In this document: positions 33,285 to 41,588 of the stretch, one piece after another
Layout of the letters: each line of letters opens with the position of its first letter
Numbering within the stretch: the stretch's first letter is position 1
Source: Verrucomicrobiia bacterium
GTDB taxonomy: Bacteria; Verrucomicrobiota; Verrucomicrobiia; Opitutales; Cerasicoccaceae
Length of the DNA stretch: 64,000 nucleotides
NCBI GenBank assembly: GCA_030425485.1
Contig: JAUIAM010000006.1
Span: 62,001 to 126,000 of the forward strand
Direction of reading: 5' to 3'
Notes under the pieces: generated by a model
Told to the model about the DNA's origin: nothing
Database searches by the model: none
What the model saw: the letters and a program-made list of their open reading frames with translations, nothing else
Translations under genes and position numbers: made by a program

Positions 33285-34184
33285 ATGCGAAAGCCACAAA
33301 CGACCCATTTTCAGACATTCATAAGCTTGAGCATGATCCTGCTTGCCAGTGCCCTGCCACTTCAGGCGGTGGTCAACGCAGGCAACCCTGGTGGCAACAA
33401 GAAGATTCCAACCGGGGAAAACGGGGAGCCGACTGATCCGGGCTTTTTAAATGTGAGCAGTAACGGCATGTCGTCTGCCGTGTATCTAGGGGATGGCTGG
33501 GTGCTGACCGCCAAGCACACACGCGCCATTGGTTTCCGATATATGCGCACCAATTACAAGTGGGATGGCGTGAATAACTTTGTCATTCCCGGGGCGGACT
33601 TGCGAGTATTTCGGCTAACGGAGCCGCTCAAGCTGCGTCCGGTTCGTATCGTGGAAAAGGCTCCTTCAGTTGGGACGGATGTTGTCATGATTGGTCTTGG
33701 ACGTGCGTCAGAAGAGCAGATCAGCTTTTGGCAGGTGGACAACAAGCAGAATCCCTGGGTATGGACGCAGGTTTCTGAACCTTCCCAGGCAAACGCGGCC
33801 GGCATTCTGGCCCCCGGTAAGCCCGTTCGCAGTTGGGGCACGAATCGCGTCCAGCAGTACAGTGGCGATCCGCAGACCAGCCCGATGTTTATCACAGATT
33901 TTTCTGACAACCCTGCCGAACGCACGCCTTTCGAGGCTCAGGCCGTGCACAATGACTCCGGGGGGGGCGTCTTTGTGCAAGATGAAGACGGCTGGGCCTT
34001 GGCTGGAATCATGGTGTCTGTGGGGAAGCTTTACCCAAACCAACCGGGCATCCAGTCTAAGCCCATTTTTATCGGTTCCGCCTTTTTTGGTAACCTCACC
34101 ATTTGCATCAACTTGGCTCCGCATCGCGAATACATCCACAAGGTGATGAACGGCGAGATCCCTCCGCCTGAACCAAAGAAGTAA
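33285..34184 (+). CDS. Trypsin-fold serine protease-like protein without sorting signal
   Basis: 299 residues, paralog of the preceding gene: signal peptide 1-28 (ILLASALPLQA), His78 in GDGWVLTAKH, Asp105 in PGADLRVFRL, Ser225 in NDSGGGVF (Gly where the family usually has Pro). It shares VVNAGNPGG/VNVGSPTG after the signal and the GSAFFGNLT/NSAFFGNRT end, but stops with EIPPPEPKK and has no hydrophobic PEP-CTERM tail. Probably secreted or periplasmic. Confidence 0.8.
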   Translation: MRKPQTTHFQTFISLSMILLASALPLQAVVNAGNPGGNKKIPTGENGEPTDPGFLNVSSNGMSSAVYLGDGWVLTAKHTRAIGFRYMRTNYKWDGVNNFVIPGADLRVFRLTEPLKLRPVRIVEKAPSVGTDVVMIGLGRASEEQISFWQVDNKQNPWVWTQVSEPSQANAAGILAPGKPVRSWGTNRVQQYSGDPQTSPMFITDFSDNPAERTPFEAQAVHNDSGGGVFVQDEDGWALAGIMVSVGKLYPNQPGIQSKPIFIGSAFFGNLTICINLAPHREYIHKVMNGEIPPPEPKK

Positions 34185-34201
34185 GGCAAATAGGTGTTTT
34201 C

Positions 34202-34220
34202 GATAGTGAGACTCACTATC
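34202..34220. promoter_or_regulatory. Perfect 19-bp palindrome between protease-like and HU-like genes
   Basis: GATAGTGAG A CTCACTATC, 9-bp perfect arms around one central base. It lies 17 bases after the protease-like stop and about 105 bases before the HU-like start. Only ATTT follows, so an operator is as likely as a terminator. Confidence 0.5.
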
Positions 34221-34325
34221 ATTTAAGCGTTGATGTATGCGTATGCAGAAGATAGGTCTGTATCCCTACATCGCATAGCTAAATGGTTTAGCTATGTGGC
34301 AATCATAACATCAAATATCAAAAAA

Positions 34326-35039
34326 ATGCCTATCAAGTATCAACTCGTTGAGAATAAGCTGACTACGGACCCCAATGACTACTTTGCGTTGGTTAAACCG
34401 ATTGAGTCCTTGGATCTCGCAGCCATATCACAGCGTATGGTCGATGCCGGGTCTACGGTGACTGAAGCTGATATTGCTGCCGTATTTACGGATTTTGTGA
34501 AACAGTTGAAAATCGCCATCTCAGAGGGCTATCGCGTCAATATCGGTGATGTGGCCAACCTCTATCCCAGTATCTCTGGTGTATTCCATGGTGCGGATGA
34601 CGGCTACGATCCTGCACGTCATACGATACAGCTCAATGCTAACCCGTCTACCGGCATCATCTCCTACCTCCGTGAACACGCGCATGCGGTGAAAGAGCAG
34701 GCGGTCAAACCCTTACCCGTGCTCTTAGGCTATGTTGACCTAGGAACAGGAGAGACCAATACCCTCATTACGTCTAATAATATCGGCACGATAAACGGGA
34801 GTCGCCTTAAATATAACCCTGAGGAAGCGGATGAAGGCGTATACCTTATCCCCATAGACGGTACGCCTGAACAGAAAGTAGAAACAGTTCAGAAAAACAA
34901 GCCCAGCCAACTGGTATTTTTGACGCCTGAGTTGACGCAGGAACTGTACTACCTTGAGGTCCGAACTCGTGTGTCAGGTGGTAAAGACTTGCGGGTTGGA
35001 CGCCTAGATAAGCCCTTGCAGGTTACACCAACCCCATAA
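34326..35039 (+). CDS. HU/IHF-like DNA-binding protein with C-terminal Ig-like domain
   Basis: 237 residues from ATG 34326 (MPIKYQLVENKLT; an earlier in-frame ATG at 34230 adds a hydrophobic piece unlike the family). N-terminal half resembles the divergent HU-like domain of DUF4469-type proteins (ISQRMVDAGSTVTEADIAAVFTDF, VNIGDVANLYPSISG, HTIQLNANPSTGI). The C-terminal half about 130-237 looks like the beta-sandwich module (KPSQLVFLTPELTQELYYLEV RTRV). Such proteins are best known from Bacteroidetes. Lower GC than the flanking ancestral genes. Function in a glycan locus unclear, possibly nucleoid or phase regulation. Confidence 0.7.
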   Translation: MPIKYQLVENKLTTDPNDYFALVKPIESLDLAAISQRMVDAGSTVTEADIAAVFTDFVKQLKIAISEGYRVNIGDVANLYPSISGVFHGADDGYDPARHTIQLNANPSTGIISYLREHAHAVKEQAVKPLPVLLGYVDLGTGETNTLITSNNIGTINGSRLKYNPEEADEGVYLIPIDGTPEQKVETVQKNKPSQLVFLTPELTQELYYLEVRTRVSGGKDLRVGRLDKPLQVTPTP

Positions 35040-35048
35040 GGCTGCATT

Positions 35049-35139
35049 TCGACATTAAACAACCAGGGTTGTTGACACCCGACAACCCTGGTTATCCAGA
35101 GCGGGCAAGCATAGTTATCGACACCAAACAACTACGGTT
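35049..35139. repeat. Strong hairpin nested in a 22-bp direct repeat
   Basis: Perfect 12-bp stem AACCAGGGTTGT (35061-35072) / ACAACCCTGGTT (35082-35093) with a 9-base loop and no T-tract. The unit TCGACATTAAACAACCAGGG (35049-35070) recurs as TCGACACCAAACAACTACGG (35118-35139), 18 of 22 bases identical over the full repeat. Lies in the 225-base gap before the methyltransferase. Could end transcription of the HU-like gene or be the footprint of a recombination site. Confidence 0.5.
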
Positions 35140-35264
35140 CTCGGTCGCCGAAAACTATACATGTATGAAGTCTAGATGCTTGGTTGATTGCACCGAGTAC
35201 TCACGGTTCAATGTGCTTTTTTCTACTACTACATTTATACTATCAACTAACAATCAAGGCTTAT

Positions 35265-35933
35265 ATGATGAAGAAATATGTACAAAAGCTGTTTCTAAAG
35301 CTTGGATATGAGATCCGCAGAGTTAAAACAGCCAACAACATCAACAAGATCGATCCTCTTGATAGAAATCTCAAAGGGACATTGGATAAGCTCTGGGACG
35401 ATCCTGGCTTTAAAAAGAATTACATCAACCCTCGTCGTAAGAATCTGTACAACGTTATTGAAACTACAGCAAAAGAGTATGGCTTGCTCAATGACGATGA
35501 CTCGGTACTCGATGTCGGATGTGGCCCGGGATTCATGATAGAGCATCTTAAAAGTAACGGATACAAGGGCCAGATCTCGGGCTGCGACTTTTCAGAATCG
35601 GCTATCAAGCACGCCAAAGAGCAGCAACCAGATGGGCATTTCTTTGTTCACGATATCTATAAGCCTATACCTGATAGCTATGACGCTCTTTTCTGCATTG
35701 AAACCCTTGAGCACTTACTGAGGCCGGACTTGGCATTGGCAACCTTGGAAAATGCTGCTAGGTATATCATATGTACGGTTCCCGAAGGCCGAAAAGACAA
35801 CTTTAGAGGCCATATCAATTTCTGGAGTAAAGAAAGCTTTGAACAATTTATTTCGCTGCATCTCAACAATAAGCGTCTGCTCAAAGTAGAAGAGGTTAAC
35901 GAGTCGCATAACCTCATCGCTGTGATAGGCTGA
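35265..35933 (+). CDS. Class I SAM-dependent methyltransferase
   Basis: 222 residues from ATG 35265 (MMKKYVQKLF). SAM-binding VLDVGCGPGFMIEHL at about 85-99, acidic SGCDFSESAIKHAKE, then LFCIETLEHLLRPDLAL. Methyltransf_11/23-type; likely modifies a sugar, with no acceptor evidence. AT-rich like its downstream neighbours. Weakly similar in layout to the methyltransferase at 22481 but not a recent duplicate. Confidence 0.85.
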   Translation: MMKKYVQKLFLKLGYEIRRVKTANNINKIDPLDRNLKGTLDKLWDDPGFKKNYINPRRKNLYNVIETTAKEYGLLNDDDSVLDVGCGPGFMIEHLKSNGYKGQISGCDFSESAIKHAKEQQPDGHFFVHDIYKPIPDSYDALFCIETLEHLLRPDLALATLENAARYIICTVPEGRKDNFRGHINFWSKESFEQFISLHLNNKRLLKVEEVNESHNLIAVIG

Positions 35934-36020
35934 CAAGAAGTCATCTATTCCACCCGTTCGGGTCTAGTAGGCCCTTGTTTATTAAAAATTCATGTCATTC
36001 GATTAAACGAGACTCCAACC

Positions 36021-37313
36021 ATGAGCTATAAGATAAAAGTTATAGGGGCTCAAACACCCCGAGGCCGGGTCCGCGTCAGTGGTGCTAAGAATGCTGCTAC
36101 GCGACTGATGGCCGCCGCACTGCTCACGCGTGAACGGATTATCCTGTCTAACTTTCCTACCGAATTGGTGGATGTACGCCATAAAGGCCGCTTCATTGAA
36201 GCCATCGGTGGTCAGGTCAACTATGACACTGGGCTTAATACGGTTGAAATATGTGCGGCTGATATCTCATCGGATTTACTTGATGATTATAATTATCCCA
36301 TTCGTACCACCTATCTGCTCGCAGCGGGCTTGCTGGCCCGCCACGGCATAGCACGTATTCCCTTTCCGGGAGGGTGTAAGCTTGGGGAACGTAAGTATGA
36401 CCTGCATATTTACGTATGGGAGCAATTGGGCTGCACGGTAACGGAGAAAGATGACCACATCGAAATCGTTGCGGGCGAGGGAGGATTACGTGGAACTGAG
36501 ATTACGTTCCCCATCACAACGATAGGCGGGACAGAGAACGCCCTCTTGTCAGGAGCTGTTAGCAAGGGCATCACAGTTGTCCGCAATGCCTACATCTCCC
36601 CTGAGATCGAGAACCTAATTCAGCTTTTGCGATTGATGGGGGCACGTATCAAGGTAGAAGGCGGAAGCCTGATTACTATCGAAGGGGTCGAGACTTTACA
36701 TGCCGCCACACTCGAAGTGATCCCCGACAGAATAGAGGCACTCACGTGGATCATTTATGCTGCCCTGTCGCGTGGCGAAGTTCTCATAGAAGACGTGCCC
36801 TTTGACATCATGGAGATTCCCCTCCAGCACTTGCGTGCTGCTGGCTTGGATTATTTTAGCAATGAACGTTCGGTGTACGTAACACCAGAGTGCTTCAGAG
36901 AGCATTTCGTGCAACCCTTCGAATTGGCTTGTGGCACGCACCCTGGTATTATCTCTGACATGCAGCCGTTCTACGTGCTTCTTGCGATGTATGGTGCAGG
37001 TAAAAGTCTCATCGTAGATTATCGCTATCCGAAGCGTGTCGCTTTCCTGCAAGAGTTGCTGAAGTTTGCACCTGGAGCGCTTACATGGGAAACAAATGGC
37101 TCAGCCATGATTCGTGTGAATGGGCCCAATAAACTCGTGGGTGCTGAGGTAAAGTCTACGGACCTGCGAGGAAGTATGACATTGGTTATGGCCGGATTAC
37201 TGGCTGAGGGTGAAAGCCTGATTCACGATGTTACTATGGCTCTTCGTGGCTATAATTGCATGGAGAAAAAACTGCGTTCGCTTGGTATTGATTACGAGCT
37301 CGTTGAGAGTTAG
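36021..37313 (+). CDS. murA: MurA-type UDP-GlcNAc 1-carboxyvinyltransferase
   Basis: Transfers enolpyruvate from PEP to UDP-GlcNAc. 430 residues, EPSP-synthase fold. Substrate residues Lys23-Asn24 in SGAKNAATR and the fosfomycin-target loop PFPGGCKLGERKYDLHIY with Cys119 are intact; ITFPITTIGGTENALL and DLRGSMTLVMAGLLA are also family-typical. Unusual place: between a methyltransferase and a flippase gene in a glycan cluster, with murB eight bases downstream. AT-rich compared with flanking housekeeping genes. Probably a second copy dedicated to glycan synthesis, but the genome's other murA is outside this window. Confidence 0.9.
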   Translation: MSYKIKVIGAQTPRGRVRVSGAKNAATRLMAAALLTRERIILSNFPTELVDVRHKGRFIEAIGGQVNYDTGLNTVEICAADISSDLLDDYNYPIRTTYLLAAGLLARHGIARIPFPGGCKLGERKYDLHIYVWEQLGCTVTEKDDHIEIVAGEGGLRGTEITFPITTIGGTENALLSGAVSKGITVVRNAYISPEIENLIQLLRLMGARIKVEGGSLITIEGVETLHAATLEVIPDRIEALTWIIYAALSRGEVLIEDVPFDIMEIPLQHLRAAGLDYFSNERSVYVTPECFREHFVQPFELACGTHPGIISDMQPFYVLLAMYGAGKSLIVDYRYPKRVAFLQELLKFAPGALTWETNGSAMIRVNGPNKLVGAEVKSTDLRGSMTLVMAGLLAEGESLIHDVTMALRGYNCMEKKLRSLGIDYELVES

Positions 37314-37320
37314 CATTTAT

Positions 37321-38253
37321 ATGCAACAACTGATAGATCAGTTTCCTCAAGCGGTAAAAACCGATGTCTCGCTTGCCCCATATTCATGGTGGAAGATCGG
37401 TGGAACCGCAGATGGCTTCATCGAGATACAAAGCCAGGAGCAGCTCGTACAAGTGGTACGTGTCCTTAAAACGCAATCCATACGATGGTGTTTGATTGGT
37501 CGCGGGACGAACCTGCTCTTTGATGATGCTGGATTCCGAGGCTGTGTGTTGCGCCTTGGGAACGGTATGGCACAGATGCGCTTCCAGCAGAATAAACTGA
37601 CGGTGCAGGCTGGTTGTTGGACGCCCGCTGTTGCGCTAGCCGCTGCTCGTCGGGGGCTTTCTGGCATTGAGCATACCATCGGCATTCCTGCCTCGTTGGG
37701 AGGGCTCATCTGTATGAATGGTGGCAGCCAGCGCAAAGGCATTGGCGATATTGTGGAGACCGTAACTGCCTTAAGCCAAGGGGGCGAGCTTGTTGTATAT
37801 CCGAGAAGTGAGTGTGACTTCTCCTATCGGCATAGCCGCTTCCATATGGGTGACGAGATCGCTGTCGCTGCCACATTGAAGTTTATAGCGCATCGCCCTT
37901 ATGAGGAACAGCGTCCAGTGCTTTTAGGCATTCTGCGTGAGCGCAACCGGAAGTTCCCTCGAAAATTACCCAGTTGCGGTTCGGTATTTAAGAGCTCACC
38001 TGAACTGTATGAAGCCTATGGCCCTCCGGGAAAAGTCATTGAGGACATGGGCTTTAAGGGGCAGCGGCGCGGTAACATTGAAGTGTCCGCCCGTCATGCA
38101 AACTTTATTGTCAATAACGGAGGAGGCTCGTCGGTGGAAGTGCTTTCACTGGTTAGAGAAATCATGCAGACAGTACATGCCAAGACCGGCATCGTGATGC
38201 AGCCGGAATTTCGTTATCTTCACCCCGAGAAAGGAATTGTAGAGATTTCCTGA
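37321..38253 (+). CDS. murB: MurB-type UDP-enolpyruvyl-GlcNAc reductase
   Basis: FAD enzyme that reduces the MurA product to UDP-MurNAc. 310 residues from ATG 37321 (MQQLIDQFP; an earlier ATG at 37228 lies inside murA). Motifs: SWWKIGGTADGF, LIGRGTNLLFDD, IPASLGGLICMNGG, YRHSRF (Tyr-loop of the type II group), LPSCGSVFKSS with the catalytic Ser, ARHANFIVNN and QPEFRYL with the catalytic Glu. Complete and apparently functional. Directly follows murA, so the pair makes UDP-MurNAc. Confidence 0.92.
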   Translation: MQQLIDQFPQAVKTDVSLAPYSWWKIGGTADGFIEIQSQEQLVQVVRVLKTQSIRWCLIGRGTNLLFDDAGFRGCVLRLGNGMAQMRFQQNKLTVQAGCWTPAVALAAARRGLSGIEHTIGIPASLGGLICMNGGSQRKGIGDIVETVTALSQGGELVVYPRSECDFSYRHSRFHMGDEIAVAATLKFIAHRPYEEQRPVLLGILRERNRKFPRKLPSCGSVFKSSPELYEAYGPPGKVIEDMGFKGQRRGNIEVSARHANFIVNNGGGSSVEVLSLVREIMQTVHAKTGIVMQPEFRYLHPEKGIVEIS

Positions 38254-38255
38254 GC

Positions 38256-39746
38256 ATGAAGCGCCTATTTTACAGGCTGTGGCATTCACCAACTTTTACA
38301 ACATGGTGTGCCCGTGGAACGCAGGTGGTGCGGATGCTGGTGTTGCTGCCACTCATCATCAAGTACTTTGATGATGTGCAGGTAGCGTCATGGTTTCTCT
38401 TCACCTCAGTGTTGTTTTTCTCCAATGAGCTGGCCAACCAGGCTCGCTACGTCATGGCCCGTATGGTTGCGCAGGTTGCTGGCGGAGCCGAGAGCTTGGC
38501 TCCCATTACGGGAAATCAACATAAGTCCACCTCAGGCCAGACTAACTGGGAGTTGATGCGAACGCTATACCCCATGACCCAATCTTTCGCGGCAGTGCTA
38601 GCGGTGATCGGTTTGTTACTGGGTGTGCTATTAGGGTATTTTTCTTTGGATAAAATACTCCATGACTATGTGCATGCGAGTGATGTCTGGTGGGCCTTCG
38701 TGATCTTTCTTGCGGGCAGTACACTAAGCATTTTCAACCTCAAGTACCAAGTCGTGCTTCGTGGGCTTAATCAGGTGGCATTGACCAGCCGCTGGAATGC
38801 GATCTTTTCAGTCGCGAGCCCATGTGCAGGTGCCTTGACCTTAGCCCTGGGGGGAGGTATCATCGCCGTCTCCATTGTGATGCAGGCGTTCGTGGTATTA
38901 ACTTCGATCCGCATGTGGGTGTTGCTGAATATCGTAGTGGAACCACGTTTCCGCGAGATGACCTTTTGGGGTTGGAACAAGCAGGTAGCTGCATGGGTTG
39001 TGCAGCCGATGGTTCGCGGCCTGATGCAGTCTATGGCCTTTCGCGGCAGTACCAAAATCTGCATGGTGGTATTGGCTCGTCATGCGGATCCACCAACATT
39101 GTCTTTTGTGCTAATTGTGCTACGTATTTTAGAGTCGGTTGGAAGTGTCGCCGCTACGCCATTGACCAGCCATGTGCCTCGCTTCGCTAGGCTACTGGCA
39201 GCAGGCAAGATCGATGATTTCAGCAAAGCCTACTTGAAGAAGTTAAGCTTATCGATGGGAGTTGCTACTCTTGGCTGTATTGCTGTTCCATTGGGCATCT
39301 ATTTCATTCTTGCACTGCTTGATGCCAAGTTTACCGCGCAGAGCACGGCCTGCCTGCTCGTGTTTTCGGGACTCTATCTCGTTTCCTGGACGGTACAGCT
39401 ATCCCTGATGATTACAATAATCGGGAATCAGGTCATCGCGACGGGGCGAATGGTTGTCTCTGCCGCATTGTCGATCGCTCTAGCATTTACATTGATACCC
39501 CTCTGGCCAGTTGCGGGAATTATCATTAGCTCATATATCCCCATCATTCTAATTGTGAATATCATGCCGACTCAAGTGGGCTCGAAGCGGCTGGCTATCT
39601 CAACCCTTGATCTCGTAAAGCGATTTTCTGCTATCCCCGCTGCTGCATATACTGTGACAGCACTTATCGCTCTCTTGCTTCCCTGGCAGGCATGGACATC
39701 CCAATGGGGGAGCGAGATGCGTATCTTCATCGATTCACTGAAATAA
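38256..39746 (+). CDS. Wzx-type polysaccharide flippase
   Basis: 496-residue MATE/MOP-like inner-membrane protein with about 12 to 14 hydrophobic segments, starting three bases after murB. Recognisable parts: RGTQVVRMLVLLPLIIKYF at the N-terminus, LANQARYVMARM, and a C-terminal series of helices (GRMVVSAALSIALAFTLIPLW). Should flip the undecaprenyl-linked repeat unit to the periplasm. The only flippase in the window, which argues for a single Wzx/Wzy-type product from the central cluster. Confidence 0.8.
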   Translation: MKRLFYRLWHSPTFTTWCARGTQVVRMLVLLPLIIKYFDDVQVASWFLFTSVLFFSNELANQARYVMARMVAQVAGGAESLAPITGNQHKSTSGQTNWELMRTLYPMTQSFAAVLAVIGLLLGVLLGYFSLDKILHDYVHASDVWWAFVIFLAGSTLSIFNLKYQVVLRGLNQVALTSRWNAIFSVASPCAGALTLALGGGIIAVSIVMQAFVVLTSIRMWVLLNIVVEPRFREMTFWGWNKQVAAWVVQPMVRGLMQSMAFRGSTKICMVVLARHADPPTLSFVLIVLRILESVGSVAATPLTSHVPRFARLLAAGKIDDFSKAYLKKLSLSMGVATLGCIAVPLGIYFILALLDAKFTAQSTACLLVFSGLYLVSWTVQLSLMITIIGNQVIATGRMVVSAALSIALAFTLIPLWPVAGIIISSYIPIILIVNIMPTQVGSKRLAISTLDLVKRFSAIPAAAYTVTALIALLLPWQAWTSQWGSEMRIFIDSLK

Positions 39747-39752
39747 AGAACA

Positions 39753-40616
39753 ATGAAGCAACCTAAAGTTAGTATAGTCTCTGTGTTCTATAACAGGGCT
39801 AAATATGTAGCGGCATCGGTGCAATCGCTCATCGACCAGACCTATGAGAACGTAGAAATTCTGGTCGTGGATGACGGCTCAACGGATAATACCTGGGAGG
39901 AAATGCAGCAATTCGCTGGGCACTCTAAAGTGCGTTTATTCACGCATGCCAACCGTGGCTTTACACCATCTATTAAAACGGTGATCGAAAAGGAGGCCAC
40001 CGGTGAGCTTATTGCAATCCATGGTAGTGGTGACATCTCTTTAGCTGAGCGTATTGAGAAGCAGGTGAGCTATCTTTTAGATAATGAAAATGTAGTTGCG
40101 GTTGGGTGCAAAGTGAAATCGTTTATGCCGGATGGCTCATGGCGTATTGGTCATCCCAAGGGTGACCAGTGGCGTGCGGGGTCCATACCTCGTAGTGCGC
40201 CCTTTACTCATGGTGAAGTTATGTACCGTCGTAGCGCCTATGATGCAGTCGGTGGATACCGAATTGCCTTTAAGTACTCACAAGATTATGATCTTTGGCT
40301 GCGCATGATCAATATTGGCAAATTCGCAGTGCTTGATGCGCTCCTTTATGAGCGTCCTGCTGTAGAAGGAACAGTTCGTCATAATATCTACAAAGTGTTG
40401 GCGCAAAAACGCTATGCTTGTTTAGGAAGATTGAGTGCCAATCAGCGCTTGAGGAATGCTCCAGATATTATTAACGTAGTTGGCATGGATGCGATTCTAT
40501 ATTGTAAGTACGACTTAAGTACTAAATATATTATTTTTAAAATGCTACTTAAGACTGATTTTACTCAACAAACTATGGACAGGTGGGAGTTGTTGAAGAT
40601 CGTAATATTTTCGTAG
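39753..40616 (+). CDS. GT2 family glycosyltransferase
   Basis: 287 residues, GT-A fold: VSIVSVFYNRAKYVAASVQS, VEILVVDDGSTDNTWEEM (nucleotide-binding Asp), HGSGDISLAERIEKQV in the place of the usual DxD, then FTHGEVMYRRSAYDAVGGYR and SQDYDLWLRM (catalytic-type acidic). Adds one sugar of the repeat unit in the cytoplasm. Replacement of the classical DxD by SGD is noted. AT-rich at its 3' end. Confidence 0.88.
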   Translation: MKQPKVSIVSVFYNRAKYVAASVQSLIDQTYENVEILVVDDGSTDNTWEEMQQFAGHSKVRLFTHANRGFTPSIKTVIEKEATGELIAIHGSGDISLAERIEKQVSYLLDNENVVAVGCKVKSFMPDGSWRIGHPKGDQWRAGSIPRSAPFTHGEVMYRRSAYDAVGGYRIAFKYSQDYDLWLRMINIGKFAVLDALLYERPAVEGTVRHNIYKVLAQKRYACLGRLSANQRLRNAPDIINVVGMDAILYCKYDLSTKYIIFKMLLKTDFTQQTMDRWELLKIVIFS

Positions 40617-40621
40617 TTATT

Positions 40622-41551
40622 GTGAAAAAAATTCTAGCATATCTAAAATATCCAGCAGGGATATTGCTTCTTTTGCATGCGCATCTTCGTTTAGATGTAA
40701 CCAATATTATTGGTGAAAAACTGTATTTATGCATTTTCTATCGTAGGAGCACCGGTAAAAAGTTAAACATTGATGATCCCAAAACTTTTAATGAAAAGAT
40801 TCAATGGCTTAAGTTGCATGATAGGAATTCACGGTACACAAAGTTAGTTGATAAATATGATGTTAGGGATTTTGTATCCAATGTCGTAGGGGATGAATAC
40901 CTTATTCCCTTGTTAGGGGTATGGGATCGTTTAAGTGATATTGATTTCTCTGGGCTCCCCGATGAGTTCGTCCTTAAGAGCACGCATGATTCAGGTGGAA
41001 TTGTGTTGTGTAGAGATAAATCTACTCTGGATTGGGATGCGGCCCAGAGAAAAATTCAGCGCAGATTAAAAAGAAATTATTATCATAATAATAGGGAGTG
41101 GCCCTATAAGGATGTAACACCAAGAATTATTTGTGAACAATTGATGAAGGACAACGATCAGAGCGACCTAATGGACTACAAAATTTTTTGTTTCAACGGT
41201 GTCGCGAAACTGATTGAGGTAGATCTAGACAGGTTTACGAATCACAAAAGAAATATCTACGACACTGAGTGGAACTTTTTACCCGTATCGATAAAGTATC
41301 AGCGTGATACTGATGCGCGGATCGAGAAGCCAGCAAAACTAGATGAGATGTTAGCCGTTGCAGAGAAGCTGTCTAAAGGCATTCCGCATGTGAGGGTTGA
41401 TCTCTATTTAATTAATGACAGGATCTATTTTGGCGAAATGACTTTTTATCACGGTTCTGGGGTCGAGACTTTTTCTCCTGAGGCGTTCGGTTTGGAAATG
41501 GGCGAGTGGATTGACCTATCTGAGATCGGTGTACGCGACACAGTTATTTGA
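40622..41551 (+). CDS. TupA-like ATP-grasp protein
   Basis: 309 residues if started at GTG 40622, six bases after the previous stop; GTG 40583, overlapping the previous gene, is an alternative. Matches the ATPgrasp_TupA family: TFNEKIQWLKLHDRNSRY, KLVDKYDVRDFV, EFVLKSTHDSGG, PRIICEQLMKD, YKIFCFNGVAKLIEVD and VRVDLYLINDRIYFGEMTFY. TupA was described in teichuronopeptide synthesis; homologs are frequent in capsule loci and presumably attach amino acids or act as transferases. Very AT-rich. Confidence 0.82.
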   Translation: MKKILAYLKYPAGILLLLHAHLRLDVTNIIGEKLYLCIFYRRSTGKKLNIDDPKTFNEKIQWLKLHDRNSRYTKLVDKYDVRDFVSNVVGDEYLIPLLGVWDRLSDIDFSGLPDEFVLKSTHDSGGIVLCRDKSTLDWDAAQRKIQRRLKRNYYHNNREWPYKDVTPRIICEQLMKDNDQSDLMDYKIFCFNGVAKLIEVDLDRFTNHKRNIYDTEWNFLPVSIKYQRDTDARIEKPAKLDEMLAVAEKLSKGIPHVRVDLYLINDRIYFGEMTFYHGSGVETFSPEAFGLEMGEWIDLSEIGVRDTVI

Positions 41552-41588
41552 GCGAATTTAAGTAATGCTGCCGTTCAACTAGGAATTC

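Noticed and set aside
35069-35311. Small frame over the hairpin and direct-repeat region
   Set aside because: It overlaps the structured non-coding repeat and the methyltransferase start; no coding signature.
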